Origin: Tindallia californiensis
GTDB taxonomy: Bacteria > Bacillota > Clostridia > Peptostreptococcales > Tindalliaceae
Assembly: GCF_900107405.1 (NCBI RefSeq)
Contig: NZ_FNPV01000002.1
Span: 62,001-126,000 of the forward strand
Direction: 5' to 3'
DNA: 64,000 bases
The first letter of the stretch is position 1; each line of letters opens with the position of its first letter. Below, one piece after another: positions 44,084-52,934 of the stretch. The notes under the pieces are model-generated. The model was not told where the DNA came from. It worked only from the letters and a program-made list of their open reading frames with translations, and did no database searches. Position numbers and translations under genes: made by a program.

Positions 44084-45166
44084 TTACATTTTTTTCATTG
44101 TATCAAGAACCTGCTGACCCATTTCTTCCGTTGTTAGCATTACTGTATTTTCTGAATAAATATCCGCCGTACGGTACCCTTCATCTAAAACCTTCTCTAC
44201 TGCGCTTTCAATCATGTCAGCTTCACGGGTTAAATCAAAGGAATTTTTGAACATCATTGCTGCGGATAAAATCATTGCTAAAGGATTCGCTTTATTCTGT
44301 CCTGCTATATCCGGTGCCGAACCATGAATTGGCTCATACATGCCTTTTTGATCGGCATCAAGACTAGCAGAAGGAAGTAGCCCTATTGATCCAGTAATCA
44401 TGCTTGCTTCATCAGAAAGAATATCACCAAACATATTGCCAGTAACAATCACATCAAATTGATTAGGATCGCGAATTAGCTGCATGGCTGCATTATCGAT
44501 ATACATATGCTCAAGGCAGATATCGGGATAGTTTTTTGCTTCCTGAATAATCGTTTTTCTCCATAACCTTGAACTTTCCAAGACATTTGCTTTATCCACA
44601 CTAAGTAGTTTTCTTTTTCTTTTAGAAGCAATTTCAAAGGCGATTCTAACAATTCTGCGAATTTCATCTTCGTGATAAAACATCGTATCATAGGCTGACT
44701 TTTTTCCAGCTTTGTCAGTAAATGTCTTCTGCTCGCCAAAGTAAATACCGCCTGTCAGCTCGCGAACAACCATCAAATCCAATCCTTTTTCTATTAACGA
44801 TGGTTTTAGGGGACAAGCGTCTTTCATCGCCGGGAACAACATAGCTGGTCTTAGGTTAGCAAAAAATCCCAGCTCTTTTCGGATCGTCAGCAACGCTCTT
44901 TCTGGTCTGTCAGTTCCTTCAAGATGATCCCATTTGGGCCCGCCTACCGCCCCTAACAGAATAGCATCCGCATTTTCACAGGTTTTCAGGGTGTGATCAG
45001 GGAGTGGGGTACCTTCCTTATCTATTGCCACTCCACCAGCGAAGCATTCTTCCATTTCAAACTCATGATGAAACTTTTCTTCAATAAAGCAAAGAATACG
45101 TAAGGTTTGTTTCATCACTTCCGGACCAATTCCATCACCTGGTATAACAGCAATTTTCTTTTTCAT
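44084..45166 (-). CDS. leuB: 3-isopropylmalate dehydrogenase
   Basis: NAD-dependent oxidative decarboxylation in leucine synthesis. 360 residues from the ATG at 45166, giving the family start [18 protein letters not shown]. Substrate and metal residues are in [22 protein letters not shown] (read in parts), [24 protein letters not shown] and [20 protein letters not shown]; the NAD-binding [16 protein letters not shown] follows. leuC and leuD are not adjacent, although the isopropylmalate isomerase step lies between LeuA and LeuB in the pathway. Confidence 0.95.
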   Translation of the reverse strand: MKKKIAVIPGDGIGPEVMKQTLRILCFIEEKFHHEFEMEECFAGGVAIDKEGTPLPDHTLKTCENADAILLGAVGGPKWDHLEGTDRPERALLTIRKELGFFANLRPAMLFPAMKDACPLKPSLIEKGLDLMVVRELTGGIYFGEQKTFTDKAGKKSAYDTMFYHEDEIRRIVRIAFEIASKRKRKLLSVDKANVLESSRLWRKTIIQEAKNYPDICLEHMYIDNAAMQLIRDPNQFDVIVTGNMFGDILSDEASMITGSIGLLPSASLDADQKGMYEPIHGSAPDIAGQNKANPLAMILSAAMMFKNSFDLTREADMIESAVEKVLDEGYRTADIYSENTVMLTTEEMGQQVLDTMKKM

Positions 45167-45198
45167 TCTGATCACTCCCTCTATCATTATGTTCTACT

Positions 45199-46725
45199 CT
45201 AGGCATCCATTTCTTGTTCATTGCTAAGCATTCGGTTAATGGCATTGATATAGGCTTTCATGCTTGCTTCAATAACATCTGTACTGATTCCGCTACCATG
45301 ATAAAGTTCATCATGTCTCTTGATCTGCACAAAGGCTTCTCCCTGAGCATCTTCGCCTTCTGTAATAGCCTGTAAAGAATAATCATCCAGTTTATACTCT
45401 TTTCCCACTAATTGATCAATCGCTCCAAAAGCGGCATAAATAGGTCCGGAACCTGTTGACACTGCTTCTAATTCTTTTTCTTTGTTCTTTAATTTCACCG
45501 TCGCCGTTGCTGTCATAAAATTACCACAATTGATAACAAACTGCTGTAACTGGAAGAACTCTTCCATTTTAAGGGTTTTGTCTTTAATTAAAGCTTCAAG
45601 ATCTTTGTTGTAAACCACTTTCTTTTTATCTGCAAGTTCCTTAAATGATTGAAAGATATTATCTAGTGTTTTTTTATCTAAATCATATCCCATCGACTTC
45701 ATACGGTCTTCAAAAGCATGTCTGCCAGAATGCTTTCCAAGTACCAGCTGATGTTGATGAAGTCCTACAGATTCTGGTGTCATGATTTCGTAAGTGCTTT
45801 TATTAGCAAGTACGCCATGCTGATGAATGCCCGATTCGTGAGCAAAAGCATTTTCACCTACAATTGCCTTGTTTCGTTGTACTTTCATGCCTGTGATTTG
45901 GGTGAGCAGTCGACTGGTTGGATATAATTGTTGGGTCTCAATATTTGTTTTACTTTGATAAAAATCATACCTTGTCTGTAATGCCATGACAATTTCTTCC
46001 ATTGCCGCATTTCCTGCACGTTCACCAATACCATTGATAGTACATTCCAGTTGTCTTGCTCCTGCTTTCGCCGCTGCTAAGGTGTTTGCCACCGCCATGC
46101 CCAAGTCGTTATGACAATGAACCGCAATGGTTGCTTTGTCAATATTCGGAACATTTTCCTTAATACCTTTAATCAGCGCTGTAAATTCTTCCGGGGTTGT
46201 ATACCCGACAGTATCTGGTACATTAATAACCGTAGCTCCAGCTTTTATGACAGCTTCAAACACTCTATATAAGAATTCGGGTTGACTACGGGTTGCGTCT
46301 TCTGCTGAAAACTGCACATCGTTTAAGTACTTTTTGGCATACGTAACCATTTCAACAGCACGATTCAATACATCTTCCGGCGCTGCTTTTAATTTATATT
46401 TCATATGAATATCTGATGTGGCAATAAAGGTGTGAATTCGTGGAGCTTCTGCTCCTTTAACCGCTTCATAGGCTTTATCAATGTCTTGTGGCAAAGCTCG
46501 AGATAAGCTGGCTACTTTTACCTCTTTTACCGTATCAGCAATAGTTTTCACTGCTTCAAAGTCTCCAGGCGATGCGATTGCAAATCCTGCTTCAATAACA
46601 TCCACTTTTAGCTTTTCCAGTTGTTTTGCCATTTCAAGCTTTTCTTTCAAATTCATGCTACAACCTGGTGACTGTTCTCCATCACGTAGCGTTGTATCAA
46701 AAATGCTAATATTGCTTTCATTCAT
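45199..46725 (-). CDS. leuA: 2-isopropylmalate synthase
   Basis: Condenses acetyl-CoA with 2-oxoisovalerate, first committed step to leucine. About 508 residues. The catalytic barrel starts IFDTTLRDGEQSPGCSM, with IAVHCHNDLGMAVANTLAAA providing the HxH metal ligands and NGIGERAGNAAMEEIVMAL. The C-terminal leucine-binding regulatory domain is present (VSTGSGPIYAAFGAID, LQAITEGEDAQGEAFVQI), so feedback inhibition is expected. The ATG at 46725 with AAGGGA upstream is preferred over a GTG 6 codons earlier. Confidence 0.95.
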   Translation of the reverse strand: MNESNISIFDTTLRDGEQSPGCSMNLKEKLEMAKQLEKLKVDVIEAGFAIASPGDFEAVKTIADTVKEVKVASLSRALPQDIDKAYEAVKGAEAPRIHTFIATSDIHMKYKLKAAPEDVLNRAVEMVTYAKKYLNDVQFSAEDATRSQPEFLYRVFEAVIKAGATVINVPDTVGYTTPEEFTALIKGIKENVPNIDKATIAVHCHNDLGMAVANTLAAAKAGARQLECTINGIGERAGNAAMEEIVMALQTRYDFYQSKTNIETQQLYPTSRLLTQITGMKVQRNKAIVGENAFAHESGIHQHGVLANKSTYEIMTPESVGLHQHQLVLGKHSGRHAFEDRMKSMGYDLDKKTLDNIFQSFKELADKKKVVYNKDLEALIKDKTLKMEEFFQLQQFVINCGNFMTATATVKLKNKEKELEAVSTGSGPIYAAFGAIDQLVGKEYKLDDYSLQAITEGEDAQGEAFVQIKRHDELYHGSGISTDVIEASMKAYINAINRMLSNEQEMDA

Positions 46726-46745
46726 GACACTCAATCCCTTCACAG

Positions 46746-47738
46746 TTACTTTTTAAGCCAGCTCATCATTTTTCTTAAATCTTTTCCTACTATTTCCACC
46801 GGATGCTCTGCTTCCATTTTTCTTTTTGCGGTAAAACTTGGTCTGTTTGCCTGGTTTTCCAAGATCCATTCCTTCGCAAAGGTTCCGTCTTGAACTTCTT
46901 TCAAAACTTTTCGCATTTCTTCTTTCGTTTCTTCTGTGACTATCCGTTCACCTACACGATAATCACCATATTCGGCTGTATCGCTAACGGAGTATCTCAT
47001 ATAGCTTAATCCACCCTCATTAATCAGGTCAATGATTAATTTCATTTCATGTAAGCATTCGAAATACGCACTCTCTGGCTGATATCCTGCTTCTACCAGC
47101 ACTTCAAAACCCGCTTTCATCAAGGCTGTAACACCGCCACACAAGACAGCTTGTTCTCCAAACAGATCGGTTTCCGTTTCTTCTTTGAAGGTAGTTTCAA
47201 GAACACCGGCTCTTGCCCCACCTATTGCAGCAGCATAAGCCAGACCTACTTCCAGCGTATCCCCTGTAATGTCTTGATGAACCGCCACTAAACAAGGAAC
47301 GCCTCTTCCTTCTTGATATTGGCTTCTTACTGTATGTCCAGGACCCTTAGGAGCTACCATAAATACATTCACATCTTCCGGCGGTACTACTTGCCCATAA
47401 TGGATGTTAAATCCATGAGCAAAGACTAAATAATTTCCAGCTTCAAGGTTTGGTTCAATGCTTTCTTTAAACAATTGTGGCTGTTTTTCGTCATTGATTA
47501 ACATGATCACAACATCAGCCTGTGCGGTAGCTCTGCCAGCAATGTCTACTGTTAACCCAGCTTCTTCCGCTTTTGCCCAGGATTTACTTCCTTCATATAA
47601 TCCCACAGTAACATCTATGCCTGACTCATGCAGATTAAGTGCATGTGCATGTCCCTGACTTCCGTATCCAATAACAGCAACTTTCTTCCCTTGTAACGCA
47701 TCTAGTTTACACTCATTTTCATAAAACATTTTTGCCAT
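46746..47738 (-). CDS. ilvC: Ketol-acid reductoisomerase
   Basis: Converts acetolactate to dihydroxyisovalerate. 330 residues, the short class I form. N-terminal Rossmann motif [21 protein letters not shown], then the cofactor-specificity loop [17 protein letters not shown], in which Tyr stands where many class I enzymes have Arg while both Ser are kept, compatible with NADPH use. Knotted C-terminal domain contains [19 protein letters not shown] and the substrate/metal residues in [15 protein letters not shown]. It lies between ilvN and leuA. Confidence 0.95.
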   Translation of the reverse strand: MAKMFYENECKLDALQGKKVAVIGYGSQGHAHALNLHESGIDVTVGLYEGSKSWAKAEEAGLTVDIAGRATAQADVVIMLINDEKQPQLFKESIEPNLEAGNYLVFAHGFNIHYGQVVPPEDVNVFMVAPKGPGHTVRSQYQEGRGVPCLVAVHQDITGDTLEVGLAYAAAIGGARAGVLETTFKEETETDLFGEQAVLCGGVTALMKAGFEVLVEAGYQPESAYFECLHEMKLIIDLINEGGLSYMRYSVSDTAEYGDYRVGERIVTEETKEEMRKVLKEVQDGTFAKEWILENQANRPSFTAKRKMEAEHPVEIVGKDLRKMMSWLKK

Positions 47739-47754
47739 TTTTCATTTCCTCCTT

Positions 47755-48240
47755 TTATTTGTGGTCTCTACGACCAAGTGCTGTCAAACCGGTTCGTACA
47801 ATTTCCCGGATGCCGTATGGCTCCATTAGCTCTATAAAAGCCTGTATTTTGTTATGATCCCCTGTCACTTCAAGGATAAGACAGTCCGTAGCAACATCGA
47901 TAACCTTTCCTCGAAAGATTTCGACCACTTCTATAATAGAAGCCCTTGTTTTTTCATCTGTGTTTACTTTAATCAAGGCTAGTTCTCGATAAACAGATAA
48001 TGCTGGTTTTAGTTCTGTGATACTTACTACATCCACCAGTTTTCCTAATTGTTTCTGAATCTGTTCAAGTACTTCTTTATCGCCTTTTAGAACCAGTGTG
48101 ATGCGTGTCATTCCTGGCAATTCCGTGCTGCCAGAAGAAAAACTTTCGATATTATATCCTCTTCTCGTAAACAAACCAGATATTCGACTGGTTACTCCCG
48201 GTTGATCTTCAACCAGCAATGACAACACATATTTGTCCAT
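47755..48240 (-). CDS. ilvN: Acetolactate synthase regulatory (small) subunit, copy 2
   Basis: 161 residues. ACT domain: YVLSLLVEDQPGVTSRISGLFTRRGYNIESF (read in parts) with FSSGSTELPGMTRITLVL; C-terminal half ELALIKVNTDEKTRASIIEV. First gene of the operon, immediately behind the compound T-box leader, with AAGGAGG before the ATG. In most operons the small subunit follows the large one; here the catalytic ilvB is the last gene. Which of the two ilvB products it pairs with cannot be read from sequence. Confidence 0.93.
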   Translation of the reverse strand: MDKYVLSLLVEDQPGVTSRISGLFTRRGYNIESFSSGSTELPGMTRITLVLKGDKEVLEQIQKQLGKLVDVVSITELKPALSVYRELALIKVNTDEKTRASIIEVVEIFRGKVIDVATDCLILEVTGDHNKIQAFIELMEPYGIREIVRTGLTALGRRDHK

Positions 48241-48262
48241 TTTTTCGCCTCCTTTTATTCAT

Positions 48263-48530
48263 TAAAAAAGCCCTCACCCCTGCTGTATGCAGGGACGAGG
48301 ACTAATCCACGCGTTACCACCCTAATTGTTTTCACTTTGTGTAAAGTAAAAACCACTCGTATCAGGTTCAATCAAACCCTTTGTCTATAACGGGACTTCC
48401 CGTTTACCCTTACTCTTACTTTTCAGGGTAAATGCTCCGGAGCGAGTCGTATCTTATGGCAGTACCAGTTTGCAGCAACCACTGGCTCTCTAAAACTGCT
48501 TTCGTAAAATACTAACTCCGTGTTAGCGCA
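48263..48530 (-). promoter_or_regulatory. T-box leader, second (gene-proximal) unit, leucine specifier (CTC), with the only terminator
   Basis: A complete T-box on the minus strand. Stem I has AGAGAGCCAG and the loop GTGGTTGCTGCAAACTGG, with basal arms CGGAG / CTCCG; CTC precedes GCTCCGGAG as specifier (leucine). Stem II/IIAB elements, including CGGGAAGTCCCGTTATAG, follow, then Stem III and the antiterminator T-box AGGGTGGTAACGCG. The terminator CCTCGTCCCTGC / GCAGGGGTGAGG ends in six T. Confidence 0.92.
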
Positions 48531-48745
48531 TTTCTTTTTTCATAAAGAAAAGTTGTTGTTCAGGTTCTATCAAACCTTAAGCCTATAACGGGACTTCCCG
48601 TCTACCCTTACTTTTATTCAGGATAACTGCTCTAGAGGGATTTTAACGGTGTTACAGGATCGGCTTTCAGCATGTACCGACTCTCTGAGCCTGTATAATT
48701 CATCGTTACTGTCTCTGTCGTTGCATTTATTTTTTATTAATAATT
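48531..48745 (-). promoter_or_regulatory. T-box aptamer, first unit, isoleucine-like specifier (ATC), without antiterminator
   Basis: Upstream of the complete Leu T-box lies a second Stem I (AGAGAGTCGG, distal loop GGTACATGCTGAAAGCC, basal arms AGAG / CTCT) with ATC at the specifier position before CCTCTAGAG. The next base is C rather than the usual purine. It is followed by the same Stem II/IIAB block as in the second unit (CGGGAAGTCCCGTTATAG, offset 198 nt) and a Stem III-like hairpin. No T-box GGTGGnACCGCG sequence or strong terminator precedes the next Stem I. It appears to be an extra aptamer sharing the downstream switch. Confidence 0.8.
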
Positions 48746-48752
48746 AAATCGT

Positions 48753-48781
48753 ATTTTAGCAGGCTTTAGATTGAATGTCAA
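48753..48781 (-). promoter_or_regulatory. Promoter of the ilvN-ilvC-leuA-leuB-ilvB leader
   Basis: Minus strand TTGACA (48781-48776), 17-bp spacer, TAAAAT (48758-48753) preceded by TGC. The transcript would include both aptamer units. Confidence 0.82.
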
Positions 48782-48825
48782 CAGAATTATCTAAACTTTT
48801 TACAAAATTCTTATTTTTATTGAAT

Positions 48826-49701
48826 TTATAACTCTTCTATTAGCTTTCTTAGCTGGCTTTCATTAAACTGGTAAGCCTTATTACAAAAGTGACAGGTTAT
48901 CTCTGCTTCCCCATCTTCCTCAATCATGACTTTTAATTCTTTATGCCCTAAACTTATCAGTGCTTCTTCCATTCTTTCTCTTGAGCAGTCACAGTTAAAA
49001 ACAACTTCTTTTTCTTCGACTATTTTCGGCTCTAAGCCCTCCAGCACTACTTCCATAACAGCCTCCGGAGTCTTAAGATTTTCGTACAACTGACTTAACG
49101 GAGGAAGTCCCATCAACCGCGCTTCTAACAGCCTAAGCTGTTCTTCTGAAATCTCCGGCAACACTTGAATCATAAATCCTCCAGAAGTAATGATGGTATA
49201 GTCAACATCTATCTTAACGCTTAATCCGACAGAGGATGGCTGCTGTTCCGAATGTAAGAAATAGGCGGTAAGATCCTCTGCAATTTCTCCATTCGTTAAT
49301 GGATATTTACCAATATAGGGAGCCTTCATGCTAAGGTCCTTAATAATCGTGATTTCACCTTCTTTTCCTACTGCCGCCCCTACATTCAACTTCTCCGGTG
49401 TAAGATTTTCTGTTTCTACTTGCGGATGATCCACTAATCCTTTCACATGTCCCTCTATATTTGCAACACAAAGAATAGTTCCTAAGGGACCACCACCATT
49501 AATTCGAAGTGTTATTTTTTGACCTTTTCCTTTTAACATTTGAGCCATCATGGCCGATGCAGCCATGCTTCTTCCTAATGCCGCTGCAGCTACAGGGCTT
49601 AACTGATGTATCGTTCTTGCTTGCTCAAGCATCTCAGCATTTTGAACAAAAAATCCTCTTATTTGCCCTTCACCAGCTGTTACTCTTATTAGTTTATCCA
49701 T
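48826..49701 (-). CDS. hslO: Redox-regulated chaperone Hsp33
   Basis: Holdase activated by oxidation. 291 residues from the ATG at 49701 (GGAAAGGAAG upstream), giving the start MDKLIRVTAGEGQIRGF. The N-terminal domain has VAAAALGRSMAASAMMAQMLKG; the C-terminal zinc switch has the four cysteines CDC...CHFC (FNCDCSRERM and ITCHFCNKAYQF). Presence of this chaperone in an otherwise anaerobic gene set is not unusual in Clostridia. Confidence 0.95.
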   Translation of the reverse strand: MDKLIRVTAGEGQIRGFFVQNAEMLEQARTIHQLSPVAAAALGRSMAASAMMAQMLKGKGQKITLRINGGGPLGTILCVANIEGHVKGLVDHPQVETENLTPEKLNVGAAVGKEGEITIIKDLSMKAPYIGKYPLTNGEIAEDLTAYFLHSEQQPSSVGLSVKIDVDYTIITSGGFMIQVLPEISEEQLRLLEARLMGLPPLSQLYENLKTPEAVMEVVLEGLEPKIVEEKEVVFNCDCSRERMEEALISLGHKELKVMIEEDGEAEITCHFCNKAYQFNESQLRKLIEEL

Positions 49702-49731
49702 TATATACTTCCTTTCCAACGTTACCAATTG

Positions 49732-49759
49732 AAAAACAGGCTGACTATTGCCAGCCTGC
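49732..49759 (-). terminator. Terminator after cspA
   Basis: Minus-strand GCAGGCTG...CAGCCTG hairpin followed by five T. A second inverted repeat, AAATCCC / GGGATTT (49778-49806), lies just before it on the cspA transcript. Confidence 0.75.
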
Positions 49760-49837
49760 TTTATCCCCTTCTATATGAAATCCCTTCTCGGTATTTCCAG
49801 GGATTTTAGACATACATTACACATTAATTAAACAGCA

Positions 49838-50038
49838 TCATACTTTACTTACATTGGTTGCCTGTGGACCTTTATCTCCTTCAACAATCTCAAACTCTAC
49901 TTCTTGTCCTTCATCAAGGGTTTTGAATCCATCCATAGAAATGGCAGAGAAATGAACGAAAACATCTTCACCATCTTCTCTGGAAATAAATCCATAGCCT
50001 TTTTCTGCATTAAACCATTTTACTGTGCCTTTTTCCAT
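49838..50038 (-). CDS. cspA: Cold-shock protein (CspA family)
   Basis: 66-residue single OB-fold nucleic acid chaperone. [17 protein letters not shown] contains RNP1 (K-G-Y-G-F-I) and DVFVHFSAI contains RNP2. The ATG at 50038 has AGGAGG 9 nt upstream; an in-frame TTG two codons earlier is too close to it. The leader of about 55 nt and the consensus promoter suggest strong expression. Confidence 0.95.
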   Translation of the reverse strand: MEKGTVKWFNAEKGYGFISREDGEDVFVHFSAISMDGFKTLDEGQEVEFEIVEGDKGPQATNVSKV

Positions 50039-50100
50039 TCGCAAATTCCTCCTAATGCTAAAATAAATTTATGAGATATTAATCTTTCCCATCAACATAA

Positions 50101-50130
50101 ATATTATCATATCAAAAGCCTTGTTGTCAA
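50101..50130 (-). promoter_or_regulatory. Promoter of cspA
   Basis: Minus strand TTGACA (50130-50125), then TAATAT (50106-50101) after 18 bp, or GATAAT after 16 bp, with TGA before TAATAT. Confidence 0.75.
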
Positions 50131-50143
50131 CGAACGAGAGGCA

Positions 50144-51097
50144 TTATGAAGAAGATAACACCATGGAAATTTGCCACACAATAATATAAAGAAAAAGTGG
50201 TATCGCCCCTGTCAGAGGAATAAACTCCATTAAAGAAGTTCTTTCTTGCTGATCTAAGGAATTTTCTGATCCAACCCCTTCTTCTAAAAGAGTATGTGAT
50301 ATTAATTTCAAATGTCTCCATAGAAAAAAAGAGATCGCTATTCCTAAAACAGCTAACCCACCAAATACAATTAAACTCGCATAAAGCGATTCTTGAATCG
50401 TTGCTCCTGCCTCTGCTATTTCCTTATCAGGGATATAATCATCAAAGAGAAGAAAAAAGTAGCCGATGGATATGGCTAAGAGGTTATTAAAAACATGACC
50501 TATAATCCCTGCCCATAAAGATTTTGTTAACAAAACCAAAGAACCAAAAACAATTCCCAGTACCATAGGTCCAAGTAAATTGTAGATATTGTAGTGAAAA
50601 ATTCCAAATAATAATGAGGTAAACATAACGGCTTTTATATTGCCTAGTTTTTCATACCCTCTCAAAATGACCCCGCGAAAAAGTACTTCTTCACATACTC
50701 CTGCTACCAAAGAAACAATGAATACCAATCGAAGGTATTCTGTCATATTGGTTGCCGCTGGAATTTGAGGTATATTTATCTCTCCAAATTGTATCAGTAC
50801 ATTCATCACCAATAGATTTCCAAACACAGCTGACGGATACATGAATATGGTAATAAGAATTACCAATATGATTTGTTTCCATGTCAAAGGATACAGCCTC
50901 AAAGTAGACTTAATATCCATTTTTTTTATTTCCAAAAGTCCAATTGCTGGCAGTAAAACAACAGCTAATTGGGTTATTAAGAGTCCGGTAAATATTTCTC
51001 GTGTTTGAGCATAAAAACCAATAGTAAAAAAAAGAATTGATCCTGCCAAAAATAGCAGGTTAGCATCAACAACTCGCAGTTTCTCTTCCCGGATCAT
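50144..51097 (-). CDS. CPBP-family intramembrane metalloprotease (CAAX protease-like)
   Basis: 317 residues with about eight hydrophobic helices. The three motifs of the CPBP/Abi family are intact: the EExxxR glutamates in VCEEVLFRGVILRGYE (about 138-153), the histidine in LLFGIFHYNIYN, and the third motif GIIGHVFNNLL. Bacterial members are linked to membrane peptide processing, bacteriocin immunity or sortase-like roles; substrate unknown here. The ATG directly abuts the M20 stop (TAA-ATG), so it is translationally coupled to it. Confidence 0.9.
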   Translation of the reverse strand: MIREEKLRVVDANLLFLAGSILFFTIGFYAQTREIFTGLLITQLAVVLLPAIGLLEIKKMDIKSTLRLYPLTWKQIILVILITIFMYPSAVFGNLLVMNVLIQFGEINIPQIPAATNMTEYLRLVFIVSLVAGVCEEVLFRGVILRGYEKLGNIKAVMFTSLLFGIFHYNIYNLLGPMVLGIVFGSLVLLTKSLWAGIIGHVFNNLLAISIGYFFLLFDDYIPDKEIAEAGATIQESLYASLIVFGGLAVLGIAISFFLWRHLKLISHTLLEEGVGSENSLDQQERTSLMEFIPLTGAIPLFLYIIVWQISMVLSSS

Positions 51098-52288
51098 TTA
51101 TACACGCTCGCTTTCATGATTGAATTCTATTGACTTCTTTTTAAGAAGAATATTCAAAAAACTTTCTACTCCCATCATTAAAACTTCTTCATCAAAATTA
51201 AAACATCCATGATGAAGAGGATATATCAAGTCTTTGTCCCTATTCTTTGTCCCTAAAAAAAAGAATAATCCAGGATATTTTCGTTGATAAAAAGAAAAAT
51301 CTTCCGCTAACATGATCGGCGCTATTTCTATTACCTCTTTTTCTCCTTGAGCCTCTTTCCACTGTTCCACCAAATCTCCAGGATTATGAACGGCTGGATA
51401 AAGCTCTCTTAGGTCTACATCGATACGACAATCATAGGTAAGTTCAAACCCCTCAATAATCGATAGCAGACGTTTTTTTAATATGCGGTATGATTCCTCT
51501 GTAAAGGTTCTGATGGTTCCTTCCATCGTGGCTTTTCGAGCTATCATATTCCGTACTTCTCCACCTTTGAGGGTTCCAAAGGTAATGACAGCAGGGTCTA
51601 TTGGATTGATATTTCTACTAATGATCGATTGAAATGAGATTAATAATTGACTGGCAATCATAAGGGCATCTTTACCTGTATGAGGCATTCCACCATGGGC
51701 ATTTTCACCCCACACAGTAATATCAATTTCACTGTTTTGTGCCATCATTGGACCAGACGCTATCCCTAAGGTACCTTGATTAATCTCTGGAAAAAGATGG
51801 AGTCCATATATTTCACATACCTCATACTGATCAAGAATACCCGATTGAACAATAATATCAGCACCACCGGTTCCTTCTTCTCCCGGCTGAAACAAAAAAA
51901 CAATATGGTCTTTTGTTTTTACATCATCAGAGGCTATCGCCGCCGCTAATCCTAACAAAATGCTCATATGTCCGTCATGTCCACAAGCGTGCATACACCC
52001 AGGTTTTTGAGATTGAAAATCTAACCCAGTCTGTTCCTCCACTTGTAAAGCATCCATATCGGCTCGAAAACAGTAGGTTTTCCCACCAGGTTCCCCGGGA
52101 ATATAGGCAAGAATGCCTGTGCCTGCAACTTGGCTTTCATATTGAATTCCCAGTTCATCCAGGCAATTTTGAATATATGATGCTGTATCTGTTTCTTGAA
52201 ATGCCAGTTCCGGAATACGATGTAAATCCCGTCTGTGTTTTTTCAACCTTTCGGACAATTGTAGCTTTTCATAAAACCATCTCATCAT
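51098..52288 (-). CDS. M20-family amidohydrolase (N-acyl amino acid / peptide deacylase)
   Basis: 396 residues, M20D-type. Metal-binding motifs: YCFRADMDALQVEEQTG, GCMHACGHDGHMSILLG and LFQPGEEGTGGADIIV, plus HGGMPHTGKDALMIASQLL in the dimerisation (lid) domain and LAEDFSFYQRKYPGLFFFLG near the C-terminus. Likely hydrolyses an N-acyl or N-acetyl amino acid, or a related amide. It follows hpt copy 2 by 21 bp and is coupled to the CPBP protease. Confidence 0.92.
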   Translation of the reverse strand: MMRWFYEKLQLSERLKKHRRDLHRIPELAFQETDTASYIQNCLDELGIQYESQVAGTGILAYIPGEPGGKTYCFRADMDALQVEEQTGLDFQSQKPGCMHACGHDGHMSILLGLAAAIASDDVKTKDHIVFLFQPGEEGTGGADIIVQSGILDQYEVCEIYGLHLFPEINQGTLGIASGPMMAQNSEIDITVWGENAHGGMPHTGKDALMIASQLLISFQSIISRNINPIDPAVITFGTLKGGEVRNMIARKATMEGTIRTFTEESYRILKKRLLSIIEGFELTYDCRIDVDLRELYPAVHNPGDLVEQWKEAQGEKEVIEIAPIMLAEDFSFYQRKYPGLFFFLGTKNRDKDLIYPLHHGCFNFDEEVLMMGVESFLNILLKKKSIEFNHESERV

Positions 52289-52309
52289 TGTACTCTCCCG
52301 TCCTAACCC

Positions 52310-52852
52310 TCAGTGTCTATCTTCTTCCGTCACAATAAAAACATAAGGTATATTTCTGTAATGTTCACCATAGTTCAGCCCATAACCAACCACAAAAGCA
52401 TCCGGTATTGTAAAACCAATATAATCCGGCTCCAAATCTTCTAATCTTCTGGAAGGTTTATTTAATAAAACACAGGACTTCAGACTTTTAGGGTTTTTTG
52501 TTTTAAGATGTTTCATCACATGGGTCAGTGTAAGTCCTGAATCCGCAATGTCATCCACTAACAGCACATCGTATTCTGATAAATCTTCTTCAACATCCTT
52601 ATCGATGACGACCTTGCCACTCGTTTCAAACCCATCGCCGTAGGATGAACTGATCATAAAGTTTACTTTTACTTTTAAGTCAATCTCTCTTACTAAATCA
52701 GCACAAAATATAAAGCTTCCCTTCAATAAGGAAATCACATATAAGTTTTTGTTATGGTAATCCTGTGTAATTATTTTTCCAAGTTCTTGCGTTTTTGTTC
52801 TGATATCTTCCTTCGAACATAATGTTTCCCACTTTTTATCATCAATATTCAT
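52310..52852 (-). CDS. hpt: Hypoxanthine phosphoribosyltransferase (copy 2)
   Basis: 180 residues from the ATG at 52852 (GGGAGGG upstream). PPi loop in YVISLLKGSFIFCADLV, PRPP motif VLLVDDIADSGLTLTHVM, base-binding C-terminus GFTIPDAFVVGYGLNYGEHYRN. The PRPP motif differs from copy 1 at several places (DDIADSG versus EDIVDTG), so the two are old paralogues, possibly with different purine preferences. It lies between the 49-residue membrane peptide and the M20 hydrolase. Confidence 0.92.
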   Translation of the reverse strand: MNIDDKKWETLCSKEDIRTKTQELGKIITQDYHNKNLYVISLLKGSFIFCADLVREIDLKVKVNFMISSSYGDGFETSGKVVIDKDVEEDLSEYDVLLVDDIADSGLTLTHVMKHLKTKNPKSLKSCVLLNKPSRRLEDLEPDYIGFTIPDAFVVGYGLNYGEHYRNIPYVFIVTEEDRH

Positions 52853-52934
52853 AACGACCCTCCCTATCATTACAACACCGGTTAATTATGTGAATTTTAT
52901 TCTATTAAAAAAAGGATATACTGTCAATTTCATC

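Noticed and set aside
48500-48530. Small hairpin CTAAC/GTTAG followed by TATTTT, considered as a terminator for the first T-box unit
   Set aside because: Only a 5-bp stem and a broken T-run; its bases also form the 5' basal arm of the second Stem I (CGGAG pairing with CTCCG), which explains them better.
51913-52338. 141-codon plus-strand frame
   Set aside because: Antisense of the M20 amidohydrolase with its intact metal motifs.
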